From the NCBI GenBank assembly GCA_963814915.1, contig CAWFEI010000008.1, positions 1 to 64,000 of the forward strand: a stretch of DNA of 64,000 nt, read 5' to 3'. The translations under genes and the position numbers were made by a program. This document shows positions 1 through 7,896 of the stretch, in pieces. The stretch is from VRUE01 sp963814915. Lineage in GTDB: Bacteria > Actinomycetota > Thermoleophilia > Solirubrobacterales > 70-9. Each line of letters starts with the position of its first letter. Within the stretch, counting starts at the first letter, position 1. Below the pieces are notes generated by a model that made no database searches, was not told where the DNA came from, and saw only the letters and a program-made list of their open reading frames with translations.

Positions 1-55
1 GGGTCACCGTGGCGACCCCTTCGGCGACCTCGTATTTGACGACCTCGTAGTCCAT
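1..55 (-). CDS. Enoyl-CoA hydratase-like protein, N-terminal fragment (runs off the left edge)
   Basis: Reading leftward from an ATG at 55 gives an open frame to the window edge that encodes MDYEVVKYEVAEGVATVT. This is a typical N-terminal strand of the crotonase family, where a short E-V-x-x-G-V-A-T-V-T-L-N-R-P motif opens the fold. Only 18 residues are visible, so the assignment rests on this motif and on the fatty-acid context: it is divergent from an acyl-CoA dehydrogenase that starts 81 bases away. No catalytic residue lies within the window. Confidence 0.55.
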   Translation of the reverse strand, partial: MDYEVVKYEVAEGVATVT

Positions 56-120
56 CCGGGCGGACCATAGCCGACCTGCGTCGAAAGTGGAAAGTGCTAC
101 TGTCCACGCGGACTTCGACC

Positions 121-126
121 AGGAGG
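121..126 (+). promoter_or_regulatory. Shine-Dalgarno that fixes the acyl-CoA dehydrogenase start
   Basis: AGGAGG lies 9 bases before a GTG at 136. It supports that codon over an upstream in-frame codon at 94, which has no comparable site. Confidence 0.75.
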
Positions 127-135
127 AGAAAGACG

Positions 136-1353
136 GTGGCGACGGCGACGAACGGCAGCTCGGCGGTGATCAAGCCCGACCACGAGGCGGGCCGCAAGCA
201 CTTCATCTTCAGCCAGGAGCACGAAGACCTGCGCGAGTCAATGCAGGCCTGGGTCAAGAAGGAGATGTGGCCGCACCGCAACGAGTGGGAGGACACCTAC
301 TGGCCGACCGACGTGATGAAGCGGGCGGGCGAGCTCGGCTTCCTCGGCCTCTGCTTCCCCGAGGAGTACGGCGGCCAGGGCGGCGACTACTACTACTCGC
401 TGGTCCGCGCCGAGTGCATGAGCTACTCGGGCTCCGGCGGCACCAACATGGGCTTCGCCGTGCAGTCCGACATGGTCCTGCCGCCGATCCACCTGCTCGG
501 GACCGAGGAGCAGAAACAGCGCTACCTCGTACCGGGAATCAAGGGCGAGAAGGTCGGCAGCCTCGGAATCACCGAGCCGGGCGCCGGCTCCGACGTCGCC
601 GGGATCCGCACCACGGCGATCCGCGACGGCGACGAATACGTGATCAACGGCTCGAAGACCTTCATCACCAACGGCCCGCGCGCCGACTTCATCGTCCTCG
701 TCGCCAAGACCGACCCGGAGGAGCGCCACGCCGGGATCACTCTCTTCGTCGTCGACCTGCGCGACGAGAACGGCGAGAAGGTGCCCGGCTTCAGCGTCTC
801 CGCCGAGCTGGAGAAGATGGGCATGCACTCCTCCGACACCGGCGAACTCGCTTTCGAAGACGTCCGTGTGCCGGCCGGCGCCGTGCTCGGCGAGGTCGGC
901 AAAGGCTTCTACCACATCGCCTGGGAGCTTCAGGGCGAGCGCCTGGTCGCCGCCGCCGGGTCCCATGCGGGCTGCGAGCGAATGATCGAGAAAACGCTCG
1001 AGTACGCCAAGGAGCGCGAAGCCTTCGGCCGCCCGATCGGCAAGTTCCAGGCGATCCGCCACAAGTTCGCCGAGATGGCGACCAAGACCGAGGCGGCGAA
1101 GCAGTTCACCTACGCGACCGCGTGGCGCTTCGCCAACGGCGAGTACCCGGTGCGTGAGATCACGATGGCGAAGCTCTTCGCCTCGCGGGTCGGCTGCGAG
1201 GTCGCCGACGAGTGCATCCAGATCCTCGGCGGCTACGGCTACATGAAGGAGTACGAGATCGAGCGCGCCTACCGCGACGTGCGGCTCAACCGGATCGGCG
1301 CCGGTACCGACGAGGTGATGCTCGACGTGATCGGGCGAAGCTACGGGCTTTGA
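136..1353 (+). CDS. Acyl-CoA dehydrogenase, isovaleryl-CoA dehydrogenase-type active site
   Basis: A 405-residue FAD enzyme that oxidises an acyl-CoA to the 2-enoyl-CoA and passes electrons to ETF. The N-terminal helical domain is followed by the flavin and substrate motif TEPGAGSDVAG near residue 146, then the C-terminal helical domain with FGRPIGKFQAIRH and GGYGYMKEYEIERAYRD. The position that carries the catalytic glutamate in medium-chain enzymes (YEGT) reads GAGT here. A glutamate sits instead in GERLVAAAG near residue 268, the place used by isovaleryl-CoA dehydrogenases. That suggests a branched- or short-chain substrate, which is an inference. The start is GTG behind AGGAGG. It is closely related to the second dehydrogenase at 3861. 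Confidence 0.9.
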   Translation: MATATNGSSAVIKPDHEAGRKHFIFSQEHEDLRESMQAWVKKEMWPHRNEWEDTYWPTDVMKRAGELGFLGLCFPEEYGGQGGDYYYSLVRAECMSYSGSGGTNMGFAVQSDMVLPPIHLLGTEEQKQRYLVPGIKGEKVGSLGITEPGAGSDVAGIRTTAIRDGDEYVINGSKTFITNGPRADFIVLVAKTDPEERHAGITLFVVDLRDENGEKVPGFSVSAELEKMGMHSSDTGELAFEDVRVPAGAVLGEVGKGFYHIAWELQGERLVAAAGSHAGCERMIEKTLEYAKEREAFGRPIGKFQAIRHKFAEMATKTEAAKQFTYATAWRFANGEYPVREITMAKLFASRVGCEVADECIQILGGYGYMKEYEIERAYRDVRLNRIGAGTDEVMLDVIGRSYGL

Positions 1354-1358
1354 GCATT

Positions 1359-1437
1359 CCGCCGCCTCCTCTGCTTCCGCGAGTGGCCAAAGAATCAGAT
1401 ATGGATGGCCACTCGCTCCCGCGTCCGGGGGCGGCGG
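1359..1437. repeat. Nested GC-rich palindrome (dispersed hairpin family, copy 1)
   Basis: The outer arms CCGCCGCCTCC (1359-1369) and GGGGGCGGCGG (1427-1437) pair with one G-T wobble. Inside them lies a perfect 11-bp inverted repeat, GCGAGTGGCCA (1379-1389) with TGGCCACTCGC (1406-1416). The outer part recurs at 21898-21934, where the inner palindrome is absent. It lies 5 bases after the dehydrogenase stop and before the NTF2-like gene. Confidence 0.75.
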
Positions 1438-1444
1438 TCAGCTA

Positions 1445-1870
1445 ATGACCGCTACTCCAAATATCGACCATGTCCGCTCCTACTACGAGGCGCTGAACAG
1501 CGGCGACCCCGAGCGGGTCGCCTCGCACTTCACCGAGGACGCGACCCACTACTACACCCGGCTGGAGCCGCATCGGGGCGCGGAGGCGATCGGCCAGACG
1601 ACCGAGTGGGCGGTCGCCAACATCAAGGCCAACTGGAAGGTCGAGAACGCGCTCGAACAGGGCGACCAGGCAACGATCGAGTGGACGATGACGTGGAACC
1701 ACCTGGAGAGCGGCGAGCCGCGGCTCGACCGCGGCACCGAGTGGTTCCTCTTCCGCGACGGCAAGATCGCCGAGATCCGCGCCTACTACCACGGCGGCCC
1801 GAAGAACCGCCAGGGCAACCTGCTCGGCTTCGACCACGCCGGCCGCGGCCACCGCACGCTCGAGGCTTAG
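1445..1870 (+). CDS. NTF2/SnoaL-like protein
   Basis: A 141-residue protein with the NTF2-like cone fold. It opens with a helix IDHVRSYYEALNSGDPERV and the strand FTEDATHYY. It ends with the curved sheet EWFLFRDGKIAEIRAYY that closes the cavity. Proteins of this family are small ligand-binding proteins or enzymes (SnoaL cyclases, limonene epoxide hydrolases and steroid isomerases share the fold), and no family-specific catalytic pair is evident, so no substrate is assigned. It follows an acyl-CoA dehydrogenase across a palindromic spacer, so co-transcription is uncertain. Confidence 0.75.
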   Translation: MTATPNIDHVRSYYEALNSGDPERVASHFTEDATHYYTRLEPHRGAEAIGQTTEWAVANIKANWKVENALEQGDQATIEWTMTWNHLESGEPRLDRGTEWFLFRDGKIAEIRAYYHGGPKNRQGNLLGFDHAGRGHRTLEA

Positions 1871-1874
1871 GCTC

Positions 1875-2555
1875 TTAGGCCGGCAGGCAGGTCGCGCAGA
1901 AGTCCTCGCCGAACGGGGTGAGGACGATGCTGCGGCGGACGGTGCGCGCGGTGCGGCCGCCGCCCTTCAGCGCCTCGCCCACCTCGGGCTGAGCCTCGAG
2001 CACCTGATAGCGAGACGCTTCCTTGAGCGGCTCGCGCAAGAACCAGACGAGCCCGAGCCGGTGCAGGTTGTTGAGGTAGGCATAGACGCGCTCGGCGTGG
2101 CGGCAACCGGCCTCCTCGGCGATCATCGTACGACCCTGAGCGAGCAGCTCGGAGGCGAAGGGCAGGCCGGAGCGCACGTCGACCGCGGGCTGCGAGCCAT
2201 TGCGGGCGAGGAAGCGCAGGATGCGCGCCTCGTCGGGCGCCAGCGAATCGAGGATCCGCATGTAGGCCGGATGGGAGTCCTGCGGCAGTCGGATATCGGC
2301 CGATTCGCGCAACAGCTCCTCGCCGCGCCGGCGCAACGCGCCGGTCGATGAGTCGGAGGCTGCGTGGCGCGTCTCCCTCTCGGCGCCGGGCCGCTGCTCG
2401 GCCGCCGCCTGGGCGAGCCGCGAGATCGCCCGCCCGTAGGCGGTCGCCGCGGAGCCGGCCAGGCGCAGGCCGGTCGCGGCGGCGATCCGCCCCACTCCCG
2501 GCGCCGCCCGCAGCAGCTCTCGCGCCGGATCCTCTCTTGCCGGGTCGTCGCTCAT
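1875..2555 (-). CDS. DUF4393/Abi-alpha-like protein
   Basis: A 226-residue protein without membrane segments. The N-terminal third is alanine/arginine-rich and helical. The C-terminal half (SHPAYMRILDSLAPDEARIL, then a winged-helix-like stretch ending in LTPFGEDFCATC) resembles the DUF4393 family that includes Abi-alpha. ATG at 2555 overlaps the TGA of the DUF445 gene by four bases, so the two are probably translationally coupled. An in-frame extension further upstream runs inside the DUF445 gene and was discarded. The function is unknown; the pairing with a membrane protein is the best lead. Confidence 0.7.
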   Translation of the reverse strand: MSDDPAREDPARELLRAAPGVGRIAAATGLRLAGSAATAYGRAISRLAQAAAEQRPGAERETRHAASDSSTGALRRRGEELLRESADIRLPQDSHPAYMRILDSLAPDEARILRFLARNGSQPAVDVRSGLPFASELLAQGRTMIAEEAGCRHAERVYAYLNNLHRLGLVWFLREPLKEASRYQVLEAQPEVGEALKGGGRTARTVRRSIVLTPFGEDFCATCLPA

Positions 2556-3823
2556 CCGAAGATCGCCAGGTGTAGCAGGCCGGCGCCGAAGCCGAGCACC
2601 GCTCCGTGCAGGTAGAGCAGCCACTCGTCCTCGCGCATCGCCGTGCGCAGCATCTCGGAGAAGTCGGCCGGCTCCATCTCGCGCATCCGGGCAGCGACGA
2701 AGGAGCGGATGCCGTCGCTCTGCGAGCGGTTGAACTCGGCGTCGGCGAGCGGCGCCACGGTGTAGTCGGCCGCCTCCAGCGCCACCGAGGAGCGGATCTC
2801 CTCGTACTCGCGCCGCCCCAGCGCCGCCCAGACCGCCGGCCGCGTGCGGCCCACCGCGCGGTCGACCGCCGGCCGCAGGACGACTTCGATCATCTGCCGC
2901 GTGCGATCCGAGTTCGGCCCGTGCATCAGGGCCTCGGCCATGTTGCCCATCGTCACGATGTCGTCGGCGATGATGTCGGCGTAGACGTCGGCGACCTCGC
3001 GCTGGCGCCGCAGGAAGAGGCCCTGGATGCGCAGCCGCCCGAGACGCCGCGGGCGCACCGGCTCGAAGATCATCCGGATTCCCAGCAGGTTGGTCGTGTA
3101 GCCGATCAGCACCCCGGCGATCGGCAGCACCCACCACTGGGTGAGCACGAGCACGGTGAGAAAGGCCGTCGGGATGCCGAGCGCGAAGCCGAAGAAGAAG
3201 CCGAAGTTGACGATGAAGCGCAGCTCCCTGTCGCCGACCTCGAGGAAGATCCGGTTGGCCAGCTCCGGCTGGGCCTCGATCCGGTTGATCACCATCAGCT
3301 TCAGGTCGACAAGCTGGTCGAAGTGGGTGCCGATCTCATCGGTGACCGAGCGGACGATTTCCGGCAGCTGCTCCTCGACCCGGACATGCACCGCCGCCCG
3401 CAGGCGCGGCGGCAGGTCGTACCAGAGCCGCGGCCGCTCGCGCTCCATGATCCGCTCGACCAGCTCGTGGATGTCGCCGCGGGCGGCGGCGAGCACGTGC
3501 TCGGCGATCGACTCCGGGTCGAGCTGCCGGTAGAAGTCGGAGGCCACGCCGAGCTTGGCGATCCCCTTGTCAACCGCGATCGATCCCATCTTCGCCGCGC
3601 GCGAGGGGACGATCCCCTGCCAGCCGATCCCACCCTGGCCGATGCCCGGAATCTGGCGGATGCGACGCGGCAGGAAGTTGGCGAAGGCGGCGAGCCCGGG
3701 CAGCCGGAGGCCGGCAAAGCGCACCGGGTAGAAGAGCATCCAGACGCCGGTCCAGTTGGTGACGTAGCCGATCGCGCCGGTGAACAGCGGGATCGTGATC
3801 AGGCTGAGCGTCTGGCTGCTCAT
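2552..3823 (-). CDS. DUF445 family membrane protein
   Basis: A 423-residue protein with an N-terminal hydrophobic segment (LITIPLFTGAIGYVTNWTGV) and a central pair of hydrophobic stretches, FIVNFGFFFGFALGIPTAFL and VLPIAGVLIGYTTNLLGIRM. The motif GYxTNxxGxxMxFxPVRxxG occurs twice, near residues 13 and 205, which is the internal duplication that marks DUF445. Long amphipathic helices link the two. ATG at 3823 was chosen because the hydrophobic helix starts directly after it and the gene then does not overlap the divergent dehydrogenase. The role in the cell is not known. Confidence 0.8.
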   Translation of the reverse strand: MSSQTLSLITIPLFTGAIGYVTNWTGVWMLFYPVRFAGLRLPGLAAFANFLPRRIRQIPGIGQGGIGWQGIVPSRAAKMGSIAVDKGIAKLGVASDFYRQLDPESIAEHVLAAARGDIHELVERIMERERPRLWYDLPPRLRAAVHVRVEEQLPEIVRSVTDEIGTHFDQLVDLKLMVINRIEAQPELANRIFLEVGDRELRFIVNFGFFFGFALGIPTAFLTVLVLTQWWVLPIAGVLIGYTTNLLGIRMIFEPVRPRRLGRLRIQGLFLRRQREVADVYADIIADDIVTMGNMAEALMHGPNSDRTRQMIEVVLRPAVDRAVGRTRPAVWAALGRREYEEIRSSVALEAADYTVAPLADAEFNRSQSDGIRSFVAARMREMEPADFSEMLRTAMREDEWLLYLHGAVLGFGAGLLHLAIFG

Positions 3824-3860
3824 GGCGCTGACCGCGAGCGTAGCCGCTAGCGTCTCGGAT

Positions 3861-5039
3861 GTGACGGTGGTCAGGGACAGCGGGACACGGGCGACGCTGC
3901 CCCCGTTCGGCCCCGAGCACGAGGAGCTGCGCGAGACGGTCAGCCGCTTCGTCGCCAAAGAGATCGCCCCGAACGTCGACGAGTGGGAGGCGGCGCGCGA
4001 GTTCCCGCGTGAGCTGTACGGGCGCTGTGCCGAGCTCGGCTTCCTCGGGCTGAAGTTCCCCGAGGCCTACGGCGGCCAGGGCGGCACCCACCTGCACGAC
4101 GCGATCTGGGTCGAGGAGCTGGCCCACTCGGGCGGCTCGGGGGGCGTCGCCGCCGGGCTCAACGCGCACGCCTCGATCGCGATGCCGCCGATCTTCAACT
4201 TCGGCAGCGAGGAGCAGAAGCAGCGCTGGCTGGTGCCGGGGATCGCGGGCGAGAAGATCGGCGCCCTCGGGATCACCGAGCCGGGCGCGGGCTCCGACGT
4301 GGCCGGGATCTCGACCTTCGCCGAGCGGGTCGACGGCGGCTACGTCGTCAACGGCTCGAAGACCTTCATCACAAACGGGGTGCGTGCCGACTTCCTCGTC
4401 TGCGCCTGCAAGACGACCAAGGAGGGCGGCCACAACGGAATCTCCTTCCTCGTGCTCGAGCGCGAGATGCCCGGCTACGAGGTCGCGCAGAAGCTGGAGA
4501 AGATGGGGTGGCACTCCTCCGACACGGGCGAGCTGGCCTTCACCGACGTCGAGGTGCCCGAGGAGAACCTGCTCGGTGAGCAGAACGAGGGCTTCAAACT
4601 GATCATGTTCAACTTCGCCTGGGAGCGGCTGCTGATGGCGATCGGCGCCGTCGGGGCGATGCAGAGGCTGATCGACGTGACCGTCGAGTACGCCACCGAG
4701 CGCGAAGCCTTCGGTCGCCCGATCGGCAAGTTCCAGGCGATCCGCCACCAGGTCGCCGAGATGGCGACCCAGGCCGAAGCCTCGCGCGCCCTCACCTACA
4801 ACGCCCTGCGCCTCTTCCACGAAGGCCACGACTGCATCAAAGACGTGACGATGGCCAAGCTCGTCACCCAGCGAGCGGTCCTCGAGATCGCCGACCAGTG
4901 CCTGCAGATCCACGGCGGCTACGGCTACATGCGCGAGTACGGCATAGAGCGAGCAGTCCGCGACGCCCGCCTCGGCCCGATCGGCGGCGGCACCGACGAG
5001 GTGATGAAGGAGATCCTCGGCAAGCTGATGGGGTTGTAG
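3861..5039 (+). CDS. Acyl-CoA dehydrogenase, isovaleryl-CoA dehydrogenase-type active site
   Basis: A 392-residue paralogue of the enzyme at 136. It shows the TEPGAGSDVAG flavin motif, FGRPIGKFQAIRHQVAEMA and HGGYGYMREYGIERAVRDAR. As in the paralogue, the medium-chain glutamate position is replaced (GGGT), and a glutamate is present in WERLLMAIG near residue 255, the isovaleryl-type position. Start: GTG at 3861 or GTG at 3867. An upstream ATG at 3780 would overlap the divergent DUF445 gene and adds an unrelated hydrophobic leader. No strong Shine-Dalgarno is visible, so the exact start is open. Confidence 0.88.
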   Translation: MTVVRDSGTRATLPPFGPEHEELRETVSRFVAKEIAPNVDEWEAAREFPRELYGRCAELGFLGLKFPEAYGGQGGTHLHDAIWVEELAHSGGSGGVAAGLNAHASIAMPPIFNFGSEEQKQRWLVPGIAGEKIGALGITEPGAGSDVAGISTFAERVDGGYVVNGSKTFITNGVRADFLVCACKTTKEGGHNGISFLVLEREMPGYEVAQKLEKMGWHSSDTGELAFTDVEVPEENLLGEQNEGFKLIMFNFAWERLLMAIGAVGAMQRLIDVTVEYATEREAFGRPIGKFQAIRHQVAEMATQAEASRALTYNALRLFHEGHDCIKDVTMAKLVTQRAVLEIADQCLQIHGGYGYMREYGIERAVRDARLGPIGGGTDEVMKEILGKLMGL

Positions 5040-5045
5040 GGGTCG

Positions 5046-5087
5046 ATCGCAGCTTTTTCCGGCCTATGGCACGGAAAACCCTGCGAT
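5046..5087. repeat. 16-bp imperfect inverted repeat, 10-base loop
   Basis: Arms ATCGCAGCTTTTTCCG (5046-5061) and CGGAAAACCCTGCGAT (5072-5087) match at 14 of 16 positions. The element starts 7 bases after the dehydrogenase stop. Its right arm begins exactly where the NTF2-like fragment on the opposite strand stops resembling its family. It could act as a terminator hairpin for the dehydrogenase or be a small palindromic insertion. Confidence 0.7.
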
Positions 5088-5142
5088 TGTCGCGGGCATT
5101 GAATGCCTCGTAGGCGGCGCGCAGGATGTCCTCGTTCCTCAT
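5086..5142 (-). pseudogene. NTF2/SnoaL-like gene remnant (first 19 codons)
   Basis: ATG at 5142 opens a frame reading MRNEDILRAAYEAFNARDN, which is a textbook first helix of a SnoaL-like protein. The frame then enters the palindrome at 5046-5087 and loses all family resemblance before running into the opposite-strand dehydrogenase. The ATG overlaps the TGA of the small membrane ORF upstream (ATGA), the arrangement expected of a once intact coupled gene. The call is low confidence because only one helix remains. Confidence 0.4.
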
Positions 5143-5288
5143 CTCGACCGCCACCGTTGCTCTATCCAGGCGACGATGGCCGGCCAGAAGCGGATCAGGA
5201 GCACGATCGCGATCAGGGCCGCGACGACGATCCAGCCGCCGTGGGTGGCTTCGCGGAAGAGGAGATGGCGGCCGATCGCGAGGGGCAT
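5139..5288 (-). CDS. Small single-span membrane protein (putative)
   Basis: A 49-residue frame with one clear membrane helix (WIVVAALIAIVLLIRFWPAI) between a charged N-terminus and a basic tail, WIEQRWRSR. It starts at ATG 5288 and its stop overlaps the start of the NTF2-like remnant. There is no recognisable family and no strong ribosome site. It is listed because hydrophobic coherence on this strand is unlikely for a random antisense frame. Confidence 0.4.
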   Translation of the reverse strand: MPLAIGRHLLFREATHGGWIVVAALIAIVLLIRFWPAIVAWIEQRWRSR

Positions 5289-5391
5289 GAGACCGATGGT
5301 AGGGCCGGGGTCTCGCGCGCCGTCCAGCCGGGCGACGCGCATCCGGTCGCGCTAGGTTCCAAGCGACCGCACTCACCAAGAGGAGGCCCCG

Positions 5392-5844
5392 ATGCTGTCC
5401 TGGCTTGGCAAGAGGCTGATCGCCCACAACATGAGGAAGGCCGGCGAAGGCGAGCTGGGACCGACGCTGCGGATGGATGCCGAGGACGTGCGCTTTCGCT
5501 TTCCCGGCGATAACTCGTGGGCGGGTGAGTTCAGCGGCAAGGCGGAGCTGGAGCCGTGGTTGCGCCGCTTCGCCGACACCGGCCTGCAGATCTCCCCGGA
5601 CGAGGTTGTGCTCAAGGGCTTCCCATGGAGGCAGACGGTCTGCATCCGCGGCACCGACTACCTCGATGCCCCCGACGGCAGGCGCGTCTACGAGAACCGC
5701 TATGTGATCTGGGGGCATCTGCGCTGGGGCAAGCTGCGCGAGTACGAGGTCTACGAGGACACGGAAAAATCGCGGGCCCTGGACGAGTACCTGGCCTCTG
5801 TCGGCGAGCCGCTCAGCCAGCACTTCGTCGGGAGCGGCTCCTGA
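5392..5844 (+). CDS. NTF2/SnoaL-like protein
   Basis: A 150-residue protein. LGPTLRMDAEDVRFRFPGD, the strand-rich centre and RRVYENRYVIWGHLRWGKLR (near residue 100) form the NTF2-like cone. The last 20 residues are an acidic helix. AGGAGG lies directly ahead of ATG 5392. The TGA stop is shared with a probable CTG start of the following amidase (CTGA), so the two are likely one operon. Substrate unknown. Confidence 0.72.
   Translation: MLSWLGKRLIAHNMRKAGEGELGPTLRMDAEDVRFRFPGDNSWAGEFSGKAELEPWLRRFADTGLQISPDEVVLKGFPWRQTVCIRGTDYLDAPDGRRVYENRYVIWGHLRWGKLREYEVYEDTEKSRALDEYLASVGEPLSQHFVGSGS
5830..5834 (+). promoter_or_regulatory. Shine-Dalgarno for a probable CTG start
   Basis: GGGAG lies 6 bases ahead of CTG 5841. 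No ATG, GTG or TTG is similarly placed in that frame. Confidence 0.5.
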
Positions 5845-6539
5845 CCGGCCGCAGGCTCGCCGCGGCCGCCGGCCTGGTGGCGGTCGCCGTCTGCGCGGCG
5901 ACGCTGCCGTTGAGCGCAGGCGCCCGCACCTCCTCCCCGCGCCAGCTTCGCCCCCGGATAACCCAATGGCTGATCCCCTTCGGGCCGAAGCGCAAGCGCC
6001 AGATGGCGGCCTACTCGCAGCGCCACTACGGCGAACGGACCTGGCGGCTGCGGCGGCCGCGGGTGATCGTCGAGCACGTCGCGGTCGCCTCGACAGCCGC
6101 CGGCGTCTACAACACATTCGCGCCCGACGTCGCCGACCCCGAGCTGGGCGAGCTGCCCAACGTCTGCGCCCACTTCGTCGTCTCCTCCAGCGGGCGCATC
6201 TTCCAGCTGGTCAACCTGCGCACCCGCTGCCGCCATACGGTCGGCCTCAACTGGACCGCGATCGGCATCGAGCACACCGGCTTCGCCGACGGCGACGTGC
6301 TCGGCGACCGCCGTCAGCTGCGCGCCTCGCTGCGGCTGACGCGCTACCTGCGCTGCCGCTTCCAGATCCGCCTGCGCAATGTGATCGGCCATGCCGAGAG
6401 CCTCAGCTCGCCCTACCACCGCGAGCGCATCCCCTCCCTGCGCAACCAGACCCACGGCGATTGGCGCCACAGCTCGATGCGCACCTACCGCCGCAAGCTG
6501 GCGCGCCTCGGAGCCTGCCCGGCTGAGCCGCCCGCATAG
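5841..6539 (+). CDS. Exported N-acetylmuramoyl-L-alanine amidase-like protein (Amidase_2/PGRP fold)
   Basis: Read from CTG 5841 this is 232 residues that begin with a signal peptide: a basic TGRRLA, a hydrophobic stretch AAAAGLVAVAVCAATLPLSA, and a likely cut after SAGA. The mature part shows the zinc amidase pattern: IVEHVAVAS, NVCAHFVVSSSGRIFQLV, TAIGIEHTGF, and NVIGHAESLSSPYHRE near the end. The histidines in VEH, CAHF and GHAES fit the metal ligands of the T7 lysozyme/PGRP fold. It would cut the bond between muramic acid and L-alanine outside the membrane. The only standard start nearby (GTG 5877) would remove the basic part of the signal peptide. Confidence 0.75.
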   Translation: MTGRRLAAAAGLVAVAVCAATLPLSAGARTSSPRQLRPRITQWLIPFGPKRKRQMAAYSQRHYGERTWRLRRPRVIVEHVAVASTAAGVYNTFAPDVADPELGELPNVCAHFVVSSSGRIFQLVNLRTRCRHTVGLNWTAIGIEHTGFADGDVLGDRRQLRASLRLTRYLRCRFQIRLRNVIGHAESLSSPYHRERIPSLRNQTHGDWRHSSMRTYRRKLARLGACPAEPPA

Positions 6540-6548
6540 GATTGCGGC

Positions 6549-6980
6549 GTGATCTACCTGCTTCGACACGGCGATGCCGAGCGGGGCGATGGCGACGACG
6601 CGGCGCGACCACTGACCGCGAAGGGCGAGCGCCAGTCGCTGCTCGCGGGACGAGCGCTGGCGGTGCTCGGGATCGAGCTCACCGCCTGCCTGACCAGCCC
6701 CAAGGTGCGGGCCGCCGAGACGGCGCGGCTGGCCTGCGAGTCGCTGCCGGTCGAGCCCGAGGTCGTCGCCGAGCTGAGCGGCGGGGCCTTCGACTCGCTC
6801 GACCTCGCCGCCGGTCGGGGCGAGACGCTGCTGGTCGGCCACGAGCCCCACTTCTCCGACGAGATCGCCCGCCTCACAGGGGCGAAGGCGAAGCTGAGCA
6901 AGGGCGGCCTGGCGATCGTCGACGGCGGCACGCTGCACGCCCTGCTGCGGCCCGCCGACCTCGCCGCGATCGCCGCATAG
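6549..6980 (+). CDS. SixA-type histidine phosphatase
   Basis: A 143-residue member of the histidine phosphatase (phosphoglycerate mutase-like) superfamily. It has LLRHGDAE at residues 4-11 with the nucleophilic His7, a downstream arginine in SPKVRAAETA, and the second catalytic histidine in LLVGHEPHFSDEIARL. Small proteins with this layout resemble E. coli SixA, which removes phosphate from phosphohistidine. The real substrate cannot be read from the sequence. It starts at GTG 9 bases after the amidase stop, so it probably shares that operon. Confidence 0.82.
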   Translation: MIYLLRHGDAERGDGDDAARPLTAKGERQSLLAGRALAVLGIELTACLTSPKVRAAETARLACESLPVEPEVVAELSGGAFDSLDLAAGRGETLLVGHEPHFSDEIARLTGAKAKLSKGGLAIVDGGTLHALLRPADLAAIAA

Positions 6981-7065
6981 CGCCCGACTGGCCAGTCAAC
7001 CAGTCGCCAGGCTTTCCTTGTAGCCTCCCGGCCGACTTCACGACTAGACAGGAGAGCGTAGATCG

Positions 7066-7896
7066 ATGGGACTTCTTGATGGGAAAGCGGCGATCGTCAC
7101 CGGCTCGGCTCGGGGAATCGGCCGAGCCACCGCGGAGCTGTTCGCGAACGAGGGCGCCAAGGTTCTGATCAACGACCTCGACGCCGACGTCGCCGAGCAG
7201 GCCGCCGGTGAGATCGACGGCGAAACCGCCGTCCACGCGGGCGACCTGACCAAGGAGGGCGCCGCCGACGAGCTGGTCAAGGCCGGCGTCGACGCCTTCG
7301 GCGCGATCGACATCGTCGTCAACAACGCCGGCTACACCTGGGACGGCGTCGCCCACCGCATGACCGACGACCAGTTCCAGGCGATGCTCGACATCCACAC
7401 CGTCGTCCCCTTCCGTGTCGCCCGCGCCCTGGCGCCGCACTGGCGCGAGGCCGCCAAGGCGGAGATGGGCGAAGGCAAGGAGGTCTTCCGCAAGCTGATC
7501 AACATCTCCTCGACCTCGGGGACGATGGGCAACGCGGGCCAGGTCAATTACTCCGCGGCGAAGATGGCCGTCGTCGGCATGACCAAAACCCTCGCCAAGG
7601 AGTGGGGCCAGTTCAAGATCAACGTCAACGCGGTCGCCTTCGGCTTCGTCGAAACGCGGCTCACCGCCGCCAAAGAGGCCGGCGAGGAGATGACCGCCCC
7701 CGGCGGCGAGAAGATCGAGCTCGGCATCCCCGAGCAGATGCGGGCGATGGCCTCGGCGATCATCCCGCTCGGCCGCCCGGCGACGCCGCAGGAGGCGTCC
7801 GGCCCGGTGCTCTTCCTTGCCTCGCCCCTGGCCAACTACATGCAGGGCCAGGTGCTCAACGTGACCGGCGGCATGTTCGGAGGGATGTACACCTGA
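7066..7896 (+). CDS. Short-chain dehydrogenase/reductase (FabG-like)
   Basis: A 276-residue classical SDR. TGSARGIGR (residues 12-20) is the NAD(P) glycine motif, NNAG follows near residue 86, INISS carries the catalytic serine, and NYSAAK (tyrosine near 162) completes the Tyr-x3-Lys pair. An insertion with EAAKAEMGEGKEVFRK before the serine strand is longer than in FabG, so a dedicated substrate is likely. CAGGAGAG lies upstream of ATG 7066. It is followed by a deazaflavin-type protein with a stop-start overlap. Confidence 0.88.
   Translation: MGLLDGKAAIVTGSARGIGRATAELFANEGAKVLINDLDADVAEQAAGEIDGETAVHAGDLTKEGAADELVKAGVDAFGAIDIVVNNAGYTWDGVAHRMTDDQFQAMLDIHTVVPFRVARALAPHWREAAKAEMGEGKEVFRKLINISSTSGTMGNAGQVNYSAAKMAVVGMTKTLAKEWGQFKINVNAVAFGFVETRLTAAKEAGEEMTAPGGEKIELGIPEQMRAMASAIIPLGRPATPQEASGPVLFLASPLANYMQGQVLNVTGGMFGGMYT
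7879..7884 (+). promoter_or_regulatory. Shine-Dalgarno for a probable CTG start
   Basis: GGAGGG lies 8 bases ahead of CTG 7893. The CTG overlaps the SDR stop (CTGA). Confidence 0.55.

Noticed and set aside
2061..3850. Long plus-strand frames opposite the DUF445/DUF4393 pair
   Set aside because: They are His/Asp/Arg-rich antisense shadows; the minus strand has the duplicated GYxTNxxG motif and membrane helices.
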